Positions 1-5,358 of a DNA stretch of 6,343 nt are shown here, one piece after another; the stretch's first letter is position 1; each line of letters starts with the position of its first letter. Origin of the DNA: Atopobium sp. UBA6362 (GTDB lineage: Bacteria; Actinomycetota; Coriobacteriia; Coriobacteriales; Atopobiaceae). Made by a program: the position numbers and the translations under genes. The stretch is taken from assembly GCA_002440065.1 (NCBI GenBank), contig DJRK01000026.1, forward strand, positions 1 through 6,343. The letters run 5' to 3'. The notes beneath the pieces were generated by a model that was not told the DNA's origin, did not search any database, and saw only the letters and a program-made list of their open reading frames with translations.

Positions 1-263
1 CCGGCATGGATGCCGAGGGCGAACCCGACGCGCAGACCATGGCCTCCATCATCGAGCAGGTCAAGGCCACGGGTATAAAGACGATCTTCTCCGAGGAGCT
101 CGTGAGCCCCAAGGTGGCCGAGCAGATCGCGGAGGCGACGGGCGCCAGTTGCGAGGTCCTCAACCCCATCGAGGGGCTGGAGCAGAGCGAGATCGACGCG
201 GGCGAGGATTACTTCTCGGTCATGCGCTCGAACCTCGACGAGCTCGTGAAGGCCCTGAGTTAG
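1..263 (+). CDS. znuA: Zinc ABC transporter substrate-binding protein, C-terminal fragment
   Basis: The reading frame is open from the left edge and stops at TAG 261-263; the start, signal peptide and most metal ligands lie outside the window. About 86 residues are visible. They match the C-terminal lobe of cluster A-I (ZnuA/AdcA/TroA) metal-binding proteins: a helix beginning EPDAQTMASIIEQVK, a strand and loop IFSEELVSPKVAEQIAEATG, then NPIEGLE and a closing amphipathic helix with DYFSVMRSNLDEL. The NPIEGL..GxxYFxVMxxNL pattern is that of zinc-type AdcA/ZnuA proteins. Manganese-type PsaA proteins instead carry an Asp in a FTDS motif at this point. The first Glu of FSEEL aligns with the Glu that serves as fourth zinc ligand in AdcA (alignment from memory). 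The protein is expected to be an extracytoplasmic lipoprotein delivering zinc to the permease encoded two genes downstream. The ATPase gene follows after 16 bases, so the three genes form one operon. Family is secure; zinc over manganese is likely. Confidence 0.88.
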   Translation, partial: GMDAEGEPDAQTMASIIEQVKATGIKTIFSEELVSPKVAEQIAEATGASCEVLNPIEGLEQSEIDAGEDYFSVMRSNLDELVKALS

Positions 264-279
264 GCCGCGAGACAGTCGT

Positions 280-954
280 ATGGACATCAAGAAGAAAACT
301 GTTGACGCCGCCCGCATGAGCGGCGTCCGCTTTGCCTATCGCAACGAGAACGTGCTCGAAAACGTCGACCTGACAGTACCGTTCGGCGAGGTCACCCTCC
401 TCGTGGGCGAGAACGGCTCGGGCAAGTCGACGCTCCTCTCCCTTTTGCTCGGCGAGCTCGAGCCCGCGGCGGGGACCGTCGAGGTGCTGGGGCGCGGCGT
501 TCGCGACGCGTCGCCCGCCGACTGGCGGAAAGTGGGCTTCGTGCCCCAAGCGGCCAGCAGCTCGATGCGCGACTTTCCCGCCACCGTCGCCGAGCTGCTG
601 CGCGCGAGCTTCATCGGCGGCAGGAGAGAAGCCCACGCGGCCGTCGGGCGCGCCTTGGCCGAGCAGGGCATAGCCGGCCTCGAGCGCCACCTGTTGCGCG
701 AGCTTTCGGGAGGCCAGATGCAAAAGGTGCTTCTTGCCAGGGCGGCGATCAACGACCCGCGGCTCCTCTTGCTCGACGAGCCCACGAGCGGCCTCGACCA
801 GCCGTCCGTCGACGCGGTCGCGACGTTCGCGCGCAAAAAGGCGGCGAGCGGGGTGGGCGTCTTGATGATCACCCACGACCTCGAGCGGCTCGGTTCGCGC
901 ACGGACGGTTGGCGCAGGCTCCGGCTCAAGGACGGGGAGGTTCACGATGCTTGA
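280..954 (+). CDS. znuC: Metal (zinc-type) ABC transporter ATP-binding protein
   Basis: This 224-residue cytoplasmic ATPase powers metal import through the permease encoded next to it. All nucleotide-binding motifs are intact: Walker A GENGSGKST (43-51), Q-loop Gln90, signature LSGGQ (142-146), Walker B with LLLLDEP (162-168), D-loop SGLD (170-173) and H-loop His199 in MITHD. Length and order fit the ZnuC/AdcC/MntB ATPases of cluster A-I importers. The ATG at 280 lies 16 bases after the preceding stop and has only a weak GAGA-like ribosome site, which suggests translational coupling. An internal ATG at codon 13 (316) has no better site and cannot be excluded. The C-terminus is short and ends right after KDGEVHDA, with no His-rich tail like that of E. 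coli ZnuC. Its stop overlaps the permease start by 8 bases. Zinc specificity is inferred from the neighbouring binding protein, since ATPase sequence alone does not separate Zn from Mn or Fe systems. Confidence 0.93.
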   Translation: MDIKKKTVDAARMSGVRFAYRNENVLENVDLTVPFGEVTLLVGENGSGKSTLLSLLLGELEPAAGTVEVLGRGVRDASPADWRKVGFVPQAASSSMRDFPATVAELLRASFIGGRREAHAAVGRALAEQGIAGLERHLLRELSGGQMQKVLLARAAINDPRLLLLDEPTSGLDQPSVDAVATFARKKAASGVGVLMITHDLERLGSRTDGWRRLRLKDGEVHDA

Positions 955-1753
955 GTACGTCTTTATGCAGCGGGCGCTCGTCGCAGGCGTCGTCCTGGGG
1001 GTCGCGTTGCCGCTTGTGGGCCTTATCGTGGTCACGAGGAGGCTCTCGATGATCGGGGACGCGCTTAGCCACGCCTCCCTCGCCGGCGTTGCCGCGGGCC
1101 TCATCGCGGGAATCAGCCCCGTGGCAGGCGCCACGGTCGCCTCCCTCGCGGCGGCGGGCTTCATCGAGGCGATCCGCCGCAGGTTCTCGCAGCGTGCCGA
1201 CCTCGCCATCGCGATCGTTACCGCGGCGGGCGTGGGGCTCGCGGGCGTCCTCTCGGGGTTCGTGCCCAACGGGGCGAGCTTCTCGAGCTTTCTCTTTGGG
1301 AGCATCGTCACCGTGAGCGCAGGCGAGACCGCATGGGTCGTCGCCGTGGGGGCGGCGGTCGTCGCGGGGTCGCTCCTGCTGCGTCGCCAGCTGTTCCTCC
1401 TCGCCTGCGACGAGCGCGCGGCGCGGCTCTTTGGGGTGCGGGTCAAGCTTTTGAGCAGCGCGTTCACCCTCGCAACCGCCCTTGTGGTCTCCATCGCCGC
1501 GAGGACGGTGGGGTCCCTCGTGGTCTCGGCGGCCATGGTCGTCCCGGTGGCCGCGGCGCTCCAGGTGGCCCGCAGCTGGCGCGGCCTCGCCGCCTGGTCG
1601 TGCGCGATCGGGGCGGCGTCGTCGGTCATCGGGCTCGCGGCGTCGTTCTACCTGGGCACAAAGCCCGGCGGCAGCATCGTGTTGGTCGCCCTCGCGTTTC
1701 TCGGCGCGTGCATTTGCCTTGGGAGGGTGTCGGCGCGTCTTTCTCGGCGCTGA
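947..1753 (+). CDS. znuB: Metal (zinc-type) ABC transporter permease
   Basis: This 268-residue integral membrane protein belongs to the ABC-3 permease family, the channel of ZnuABC/AdcABC-type metal importers. It shows about eight hydrophobic segments: roughly 11-30, 43-60, 61-77, 87-105, 128-146, 173-187, 190-206 and 214-260, the last stretch probably holding two helices. Family landmarks are GDALSHASLAGVA (37-49), SFLFGSI (114-120) and VGSLVVSAAMVVPVAAA (188-204). The cytoplasmic loop around 148-170 (FLLACDERAARLFGV) is the usual site of contact with the ATPase. The ATG at 947 sits inside the 3' end of the ATPase gene (8-base overlap) and is preceded by a strong GGGGAGG ribosome site at about 935-941, which fixes the start and implies coupled translation. 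The gene is full-length and closes the operon. Nothing in the permease itself decides between zinc, manganese and iron. Confidence 0.93.
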   Translation: MLEYVFMQRALVAGVVLGVALPLVGLIVVTRRLSMIGDALSHASLAGVAAGLIAGISPVAGATVASLAAAGFIEAIRRRFSQRADLAIAIVTAAGVGLAGVLSGFVPNGASFSSFLFGSIVTVSAGETAWVVAVGAAVVAGSLLLRRQLFLLACDERAARLFGVRVKLLSSAFTLATALVVSIAARTVGSLVVSAAMVVPVAAALQVARSWRGLAAWSCAIGAASSVIGLAASFYLGTKPGGSIVLVALAFLGACICLGRVSARLSRR

Positions 1754-1818
1754 GCCGGGCACCAGCACGTCGGATGTGCCGTCAACAAGGTCTTCTCGTT
1801 GCAAAATGCGAACCCCTC

Positions 1819-1847
1819 TGCACAGCGGGCGCAGGCGCTCGTATACT
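1819..1847 (+). promoter_or_regulatory. Candidate sigma-70-type promoter of the MFS gene
   Basis: A TATACT box (1842-1847, 5 of 6 to TATAAT) stands 17 bases after TGCACA (1819-1824, 4 of 6 to TTGACA), in the gap between the metal operon and the MFS gene. It would give a 5' leader of about 33 bases before the ATG at 1887, with a GAGGGG ribosome site at 1873-1878. TATACT stands out in otherwise GC-rich sequence. The call rests on motif match and position only. Confidence 0.5.
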
Positions 1848-1886
1848 CTCACGGGTTTGTTCGATCGATTCTGAGGGGTTTGGTCT

Positions 1887-3041
1887 ATGAAGAAGGGGCT
1901 GCTCGCGATCGCCGCGGGCTCTTTTGCGCTCGGGTTCGCCGAGTTCGTGCTCATGGGCATCATCACGAACGTCGCCGCGGGCGTGGGCGTCACCGTGCCC
2001 GAGGCGGGCGGGTTCATCTCGGCCTACGCGATCGGCGTGTGCTTCGGCACGCTCATCCTGGTCTTTGGCCACAACATCGCGCCAAAGAAGCTGCTCATGG
2101 CCTTCATGCTTCTGTGCTGCGCGGGCAACGCGATGGCGGCCCTTGCACCGAGCGCGGCCACGCTCGCCGTCGCGCGCTTCATCTCGGGCATGCCGCACGG
2201 CGCGTTCTTCGGCACCGCGACGATCGTGGCGAAGGCCATTGCCGAGAAGGGCCAGGAAAGCCGCGCGGTCGCCATCATGGTGCTCGGGCAGACGCTCGCG
2301 AACACGCTCGGCGTCCCCTTCGGCACGCTGCTCGCGGGCATGATCAGCTGGCGCGCGGCGTTCGCCTTCGTCGCCGTGTGGGCGCTCGGCTCGTTCGCGC
2401 TCATCTGGAAGCTCGTGCCCGAGGTCGCGGCCGTCGCCGACGCGGGGCTCGCCGGCCAGTTCAGGTTCCTGCGCCGCCCGGCGCCGTGGATCGTGCTCGC
2501 CGCGGTTTTCTTGGGCAACACGGGGATTTTCTGCTGGTGGAGCTACGTGTCGCCATGGCTCGAGACCGTGGGCGGCTGGAGCGAGGCCATGCTCCCGGCG
2601 CTTCTCGTGCTCGCGGGCCTCGGCATGGTCGCGGGCTCCCAGCTGGGCGGGCGCTGCGGCGACCAGCTCACGCCCGGTTGGTCGGCGGCGATCGGGCAGA
2701 CGATCAGCTCGGTCTCGATGCTGCTCATCTTCGCGTTCTCGGGGTCGCTTGCGGGCTCGGCCGTGCTTATGTTCCTGTGCTGCGTGGGGCTGTTCTTCCC
2801 GTCGAGCGGGCAGCAGCTCGCGATGGTCGAGGTCGGCAAGGGCGGCGGAGAGATGATCGGATCCGCCTGCGTGCAGGTGGCCTTCAACGGCGGCAACGCC
2901 GTGGGCGCGCAGATCGGCCAAGCGGTCCTCAACTCGGGCGCGGCGTACAACGTGCCCGCGATCGCCGGCGCGCCGATCGCCGCCTGCGCCGTGGCCCTTC
3001 TCGCCCTCTACGCCGCCCGCTTCGAGCGCGACTACCTTTGA
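1887..3041 (+). CDS. AraJ-type MFS efflux transporter
   Basis: This 384-residue, 12-helix secondary transporter belongs to the major facilitator superfamily, DHA1 branch (AraJ/PbuE/NepI-like), proton-driven exporters of sugars, nucleosides or drugs at the cytoplasmic membrane. The first helix carries GFAEFVLMGI (16-25) with the Glu-Phe pair typical of this branch. The segment FISGMPHGAFFGT (98-110), the antiporter-type motif LGQTLANTLGVPFGTLLAG (133-151) followed by SWRAAF, and the second-half stretch KGGGEMIGSACVQVAFNGGNAVGA (318-341) follow E. coli AraJ closely as I recall it. Motif A between helices 2 and 3 is degenerate (GHNIAPKKLL, 61-70, without the usual Asp), as it also is in AraJ. 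A short cytoplasmic linker lies at about 182-200. The ATG at 1887 has GAGGGG 8 bases upstream. The gene appears monocistronic and converges with degV. The substrate cannot be told from sequence; AraJ itself has no settled one. No arabinose genes are nearby, so the symbol araJ is not used. Confidence 0.9.
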   Translation: MKKGLLAIAAGSFALGFAEFVLMGIITNVAAGVGVTVPEAGGFISAYAIGVCFGTLILVFGHNIAPKKLLMAFMLLCCAGNAMAALAPSAATLAVARFISGMPHGAFFGTATIVAKAIAEKGQESRAVAIMVLGQTLANTLGVPFGTLLAGMISWRAAFAFVAVWALGSFALIWKLVPEVAAVADAGLAGQFRFLRRPAPWIVLAAVFLGNTGIFCWWSYVSPWLETVGGWSEAMLPALLVLAGLGMVAGSQLGGRCGDQLTPGWSAAIGQTISSVSMLLIFAFSGSLAGSAVLMFLCCVGLFFPSSGQQLAMVEVGKGGGEMIGSACVQVAFNGGNAVGAQIGQAVLNSGAAYNVPAIAGAPIAACAVALLALYAARFERDYL

Positions 3042-3045
3042 ACAC

Positions 3046-3103
3046 TTTTGGGGACAGGTTCGAAATCCTTCCATTTGGAAGCTTTTCGAACCTGTCCCCA
3101 AAA
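3046..3103. repeat. Perfect 20-bp inverted repeat, REP/MITE-like palindrome
   Basis: Arms 3046-3065 and 3084-3103 are exact reverse complements, each carrying TTTTGGGGACAGGTTCGAAA. Between them CTTCCA (3068-3073) and TGGAAG (3076-3081) pair, so the 58 bases can fold into one long hairpin broken by a single 2x2 internal loop. It sits between two convergent stop codons, 4 bases after the MFS stop and 4 bases before the degV stop. Neither strand has a U-run after the stem, so it is not a canonical intrinsic terminator, although the hairpin could still impede readthrough both ways. The GGGGACAGGTT core is one I recall from dispersed palindromes and ends of REP-associated (IS200-like, Y1) transposase elements in varied bacteria. 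No target-site duplication is seen (AACAC against TATGT), consistent with that transposition mode. Identification as a mobile repeat is inference; the palindrome itself is certain. Confidence 0.8.
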
Positions 3104-3107
3104 TATG

Positions 3108-3956
3108 TCAGGACCGGAAGAAGGCGAGGGCGATCGCGCCCGGCCCCACGTGCGTGCCGATGGTCGCGCCCACGGTATGCACGGGCAGATTGCCGTCGGG
3201 GAAGCTCGGCGCCCACAGCTCGCGGCTGTCCTCGATGTACTTGCGCAGCAGCTTGTCCGAGAGACCCGCGTACCCCAGGGCGACCGGCATGCCGAAGTCT
3301 ATCCCGCCGGCCGCTTTGACCTGCTCGTTCAGCAGGTTGCGGCCGTTCTTTGACCCGCGCGCCTTGCCCAAGAGGACGACCTCGCCCTCCTCGATCGAGA
3401 TGACCGGCTTGATGGACAGCAGCTGCCCTACGCCCGCCGCCGCGGCTGAGATCCTGCCGCCGCGCTTGAGGTACTCGAGCGTGTCGAGAAGACCCACCAC
3501 GCAGATGCGGTAACGCGCGTGGACAAGCGCATCCGCGATCTCGACCGCCGTTGCGCCCGACCTCGCCAAGCGCAGCGCATACTCGACGAGCACGCGCTCG
3601 CCCACGCACACGTTCAGGCTGTCGACCACGCGCACGGTCGCGTTCGCCTCCGCCGCCGCGGTGACGGCGCTGTGGCACGTGCCGGACAGCTTAGACGACA
3701 ACGTAATAATGACCGCCTCGTCGCCCGCCGCAGCGACCTCCTCGAGCACCCGCGCGAACGCGTAGGGGTTGACCTGGCCCGTCTTGGGAAGATCGTCCTT
3801 CTCAACGAGAAGCTCGTAGAAGCGCTCATGCGTCAGGTCGACGCCGTCGGCGTAAACTTCCGAACCGAACGACACCGAGAGGGGCAGGACCGTCAAGTCC
3901 GGGTACTCGTCGGGAAGGATGTCCGATGCAGAGTCGGTAATGATGCGAACCGCCAT
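3108..3956 (-). CDS. DegV family fatty-acid-binding protein (FakB-like)
   Basis: This 282-residue cytoplasmic protein has the length and motif order of the DegV family, whose characterised members (FakB) hold a fatty acid and present it to the kinase FakA for phosphorylation. Visible landmarks are ITDSASDIL (6-14), LPLSVSFG (24-31), LPKTGQVNP (56-64), LSSKLSGTCHSA (86-97), LLDTLEYLKRGGRIS (156-170), LLSIKPVISIEEGEV (179-193) and the C-terminal GATIGTHVGPGAIAL (263-277). Thr59, Ser91 and His269 lie where FakB proteins contact the fatty-acid carboxylate (from memory of the family). The usual TSQP motif reads TGQV here, a mild departure. The ATG at 3954-3956 is supported by CGAGG 7 bases upstream (3964-3968). 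No fakA/dak gene is in the window. Organisms often carry several DegV paralogues of differing lipid preference, so which fatty acid it binds is unknown. Confidence 0.92.
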   Translation of the reverse strand: MAVRIITDSASDILPDEYPDLTVLPLSVSFGSEVYADGVDLTHERFYELLVEKDDLPKTGQVNPYAFARVLEEVAAAGDEAVIITLSSKLSGTCHSAVTAAAEANATVRVVDSLNVCVGERVLVEYALRLARSGATAVEIADALVHARYRICVVGLLDTLEYLKRGGRISAAAAGVGQLLSIKPVISIEEGEVVLLGKARGSKNGRNLLNEQVKAAGGIDFGMPVALGYAGLSDKLLRKYIEDSRELWAPSFPDGNLPVHTVGATIGTHVGPGAIALAFFRS

Positions 3957-3970
3957 GCCTAAACCTCGCT

Positions 3971-4006
3971 TTGATTTGATATTTGATGTTGATTGACTAG
4001 ATTGAC
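3971..4006. repeat. Cluster of TTGAT/TTGAC direct repeats upstream of degV
   Basis: Six copies of TTGAY begin at 3971, 3976, 3983, 3989, 3993 and 4002 in an AT-rich 36-base island within GC-rich DNA. GATTGAC occurs twice exactly, at 3991-3997 and 4000-4006. The island lies immediately upstream of the degV ribosome site, where its promoter or a regulator-binding site would be. No clear -35/-10 pair is seen on the minus strand. The repetition is directly visible; a regulatory role is inferred. Confidence 0.45.
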
Positions 4007-4010
4007 CATA

Positions 4011-4028
4011 GGCAGTCCCTGCACTGCC
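4011..4028 (-). terminator. Weak hairpin after marR
   Basis: GGCAGT (4011-4016) pairs with ACTGCC (4023-4028) around a 6-base loop, beginning 12 bases beyond the marR stop on the minus strand. No U-run follows on that strand. It may slow or partly end the marR transcript before degV, but it is short and could be chance. Confidence 0.3.
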
Positions 4029-4040
4029 CCGATCCCGTCC

Positions 4041-4484
4041 TTACGGCCGAGAAATAGTCTTGAGCTGCGAAAGGACAGCCTCGAGCGAGGCGTACAAAAC
4101 GCGACGCTGCTCGTCGATGAGGTCGCCACCGGCCTGCTTCACGACCTTCGAGATGATGCCGTCCACCTCGGCCATCACGGCGTAACCGCGGTCGGTAAGG
4201 CGCACCGGCGCCTTATAGCGCGACGAAGCCTCCCCAACCTCCACGAAGCCGTCCTCCGCCAGGCGCGAGAGCGTGCGCGAAACGGCGGCCCGGTCCACGT
4301 CGGCCAAGCGCGCGAGCTCGGCGCCGGTCAGGCCCTCGGGATTCTTCTCGAGGTAATAAACGACCATGAGGTCGGAGGCGCGCAGGCCAAACCGCGCGAG
4401 CTCGGCCGTCTTGATGCGCTGAATCTCTTTCTCGATGGCGCCTATGAGGCCGACGAAGTCCTCAAAGCGGCTCTCCTCTTGCAT
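4041..4484 (-). CDS. MarR family transcriptional regulator
   Basis: This 147-residue winged-helix repressor is expected to bind DNA as a homodimer and release it on ligand binding or oxidation. The N-terminal dimerisation helices (about 5-30, with IEKEIQRIKTAELARFGL) lead into the HTH at about 51-82, GLTGAELARLADVDRAAVSRTLSRL, with recognition helix DRAAVSRTLSRLAEDG (64-79). The wing at about 83-104 holds SSRYKAPVRLTDRGYAVM, the equivalent of the family's D.R...v.LT..G motif. Helices closing the dimer interface follow to 147. The frame is open to an ATG at 4604, but the ATG at 4482-4484 is chosen because TGGAGGA (4491-4497) stands 6 bases before it and because family alignment begins there. 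The longer version would translate the operator palindrome. A matching palindromic operator lies 41 to 78 bases upstream, so autorepression is likely. The only close co-directional gene downstream is degV, 84 bases away. No Cys pair or known ligand signature was recognised, so the signal is unknown. Confidence 0.92.
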   Translation of the reverse strand: MQEESRFEDFVGLIGAIEKEIQRIKTAELARFGLRASDLMVVYYLEKNPEGLTGAELARLADVDRAAVSRTLSRLAEDGFVEVGEASSRYKAPVRLTDRGYAVMAEVDGIISKVVKQAGGDLIDEQRRVLYASLEAVLSQLKTISRP

Positions 4485-4490
4485 CCCGGC

Positions 4491-4497
4491 TCCTCCA
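4491..4497 (-). promoter_or_regulatory. Ribosome binding site fixing the marR start
   Basis: The minus strand reads TGGAGGA followed by 6 bases and the ATG at 4484. It is the best Shine-Dalgarno match near this gene and decides between this start and the upstream ATGs, which have no comparable site. Confidence 0.8.
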
Positions 4498-4519
4498 CAG
4501 TCGATGGTTTTCGGGCTAT

Positions 4520-4549
4520 ACAGTAACGGCGTACTTGTTGATATGTCAA
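4520..4549 (-). promoter_or_regulatory. Candidate marR promoter overlapping its operator
   Basis: On the minus strand TTGACA (4544-4549, 6 of 6) is followed after 18 bases by TACTGT (4520-4525), which keeps only the T, A and final T of the -10 consensus. The -35 box lies across the centre of the palindrome at 4525-4562, so an occupied operator would block polymerase. The leader would be about 30 bases. The -35 match is strong, the -10 weak. Confidence 0.5.
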
Positions 4550-4562
4550 CAAGTACGCCGTT
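4525..4562. promoter_or_regulatory. Palindromic operator upstream of marR
   Basis: Arms 4525-4541 (AACGGCGTACTTGTTGA) and 4546-4562 are exact 17-base reverse complements around a TATG centre. The core TTGTTGA-TATG-TCAACAA has the pseudo-twofold layout and size that MarR dimers usually bind, and it lies 41-78 bases before the marR start over the predicted -35 box. This strongly suggests autoregulation. The outer GC-rich parts of the arms go beyond a single MarR footprint. The palindrome is seen; the binding partner is inferred from context. Confidence 0.75.
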
Positions 4563-4761
4563 TGCACACATTTGCCGGCCCATCGCAGGAGTCCCGCGAC
4601 ACAAAACTCCACTTCTGCGTGCTTTGTTTCACACTTTATGCCCTGCCGAGCATACAAAACCAGGGCTTTTGCCAGAATCGCAGGTACCAGCAAGCCCCTC
4701 CCGCCCCGTTACAGCCCCAAAAACCGCCACCAGACCACGCAGAACCGTAAATTTATTGACG
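4563..4761. other. Gene-free intergenic stretch
   Basis: About 200 bases between the marR operator and the GC hairpin show no credible coding frame: the short open frames lack ribosome sites and recognisable protein features. One small feature is a 6-bp stem GCCCTG (4640-4645)/CAGGGC (4661-4666) with a 15-base loop, followed by TTTT on the plus strand. No plus-strand gene precedes it, so its meaning is unclear. With the operator and the terminator, this accounts for the whole 4485-4860 gap. Confidence 0.5.
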
Positions 4762-4801
4762 CGAGCGCCCCTGCCGGGCTCTTTTCCGGCAGGGGCGCTC
4801 G
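4762..4801 (-). terminator. Strong GC-rich hairpin terminating the DUF2798 gene
   Basis: CGAGCGCCCCTGCCGG (4762-4777) pairs perfectly over 16 bp with 4786-4801 around an 8-base loop GCTCTTTT. It lies 59 bases beyond the stop of the minus-strand DUF2798 gene. The minus strand after the stem reads CGTCAATAAATTTACG, AU-rich but without a continuous U-run, so it is a probable rather than canonical intrinsic terminator. The plus-strand side is also not U-rich. Confidence 0.65.
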
Positions 4802-4860
4802 ACTTAACGTGCGTTATACGGTTCACGCGGCACGCAAGCGGCCGCAAAGCCTCGATTCGC

Positions 4861-5358
4861 CTACGCGACGGGCTCGGCGAGCACCGTGCCCTCCGGGAAC
4901 GCGCGGCGGAACAGGAAGCGCGCGATCGGGCCCGCGACCAGCAGGTTCCACGGCAGCGCCATGATGAAGTTCCAGGGGATGTTCGTCAGCCAGGCCATCG
5001 GCACGATGGCGAGGGTGCCCGCATGCAGCGCGCCCTCAAAGGCGCCGTAAAGGCTCATGATGATGACCATCGGGAAGACCATGCAGGTAGAGACGGCGAG
5101 GGTCATCGCGCGCGGGCTGCTCTTGCCGGGCGTGACCAGGTGCTTGAACGCGAAGCCCTTGGCCAGCGGGCTCGCGACGAACCAGTCGCACAGCATCGCG
5201 AAGATGTAGGCGGGCGGGAAGCCGATCCACGCGTCAGCGATCACGTCCGTGCTCAGGCCGCCGTGCTGGCGCGCCACGTTGTAGATGCTCATCCAGAGCA
5301 CCATCAGGAAGCACATGATGAAGGTGAACAGCAGGCTCTCTCGCTTGTTCTTGGGCAT
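4861..5358 (-). CDS. DUF2798 family four-helix membrane protein
   Basis: This 165-residue membrane protein of unknown function has four hydrophobic helices at about 8-28, 43-63, 87-106 and 127-147. Its start, MPKNKRESLLFTFIMCFLMV, and the later MSIYN, MSLYG and VAGPIARFLF segments are characteristic of DUF2798 as I know the family. The two halves resemble each other. MxxxMSIY (19-26) matches MxxxMSLY (97-104), and VASPLAK followed by FK (61-72) matches VAGPIAR followed by FRR (141-152), at an offset of about 78-80 residues. This points to an internal duplication with a two-helix unit. The frame is open up to 5421, but the ATG at 5356-5358 is chosen because AAGGAG (5368-5373) lies 9 bases upstream and the charged MPKNKRES start fits the family. 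The upstream extension is Arg-rich and unlike it. The gene stands alone, divergent from the aminotransferase gene, and ends in a GC hairpin. No transport or enzymatic role can be assigned. Confidence 0.85.
   Translation of the reverse strand: MPKNKRESLLFTFIMCFLMVLWMSIYNVARQHGGLSTDVIADAWIGFPPAYIFAMLCDWFVASPLAKGFAFKHLVTPGKSSPRAMTLAVSTCMVFPMVIIMSLYGAFEGALHAGTLAIVPMAWLTNIPWNFIMALPWNLLVAGPIARFLFRRAFPEGTVLAEPVA

Noticed and set aside
220..1629. Long minus-strand open frame of 469 codons opposite the zinc ATPase and permease genes
   Set aside because: Its translation is low-complexity Arg/Ala/Pro-rich with no recognisable domain. It mirrors two full-length, motif-complete genes on the plus strand. 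Such frames are expected in high-GC DNA.
1758..1780. Possible terminator after the zinc operon (GGCAC/GTGCC)
   Set aside because: The stem is only 5 bp with a 13-base loop and no U-run; not distinguishable from chance in GC-rich sequence.
1782..3101. Minus-strand open frame of 439 codons and a plus-strand frame of 506 codons (1799-3319) across the MFS gene
   Set aside because: Both give Arg/His/Gly-rich, non-protein-like translations without ribosome sites, while the MFS frame has 12 helices and family motifs throughout.
3046..3103. Reading the palindrome as a classical bidirectional rho-independent terminator
   Set aside because: The stems end in CCCCAAAA on both strands rather than leading into a U-run. 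Other features fit a REP/MITE-like repeat better, though an effect on readthrough is not excluded.
4485..4604. A 40-residue N-terminal extension of the MarR protein from the ATG at 4604
   Set aside because: It would translate the operator palindrome, has no ribosome site and lies outside the family's usual N-terminus. The ATG at 4484 has a TGGAGGA site.
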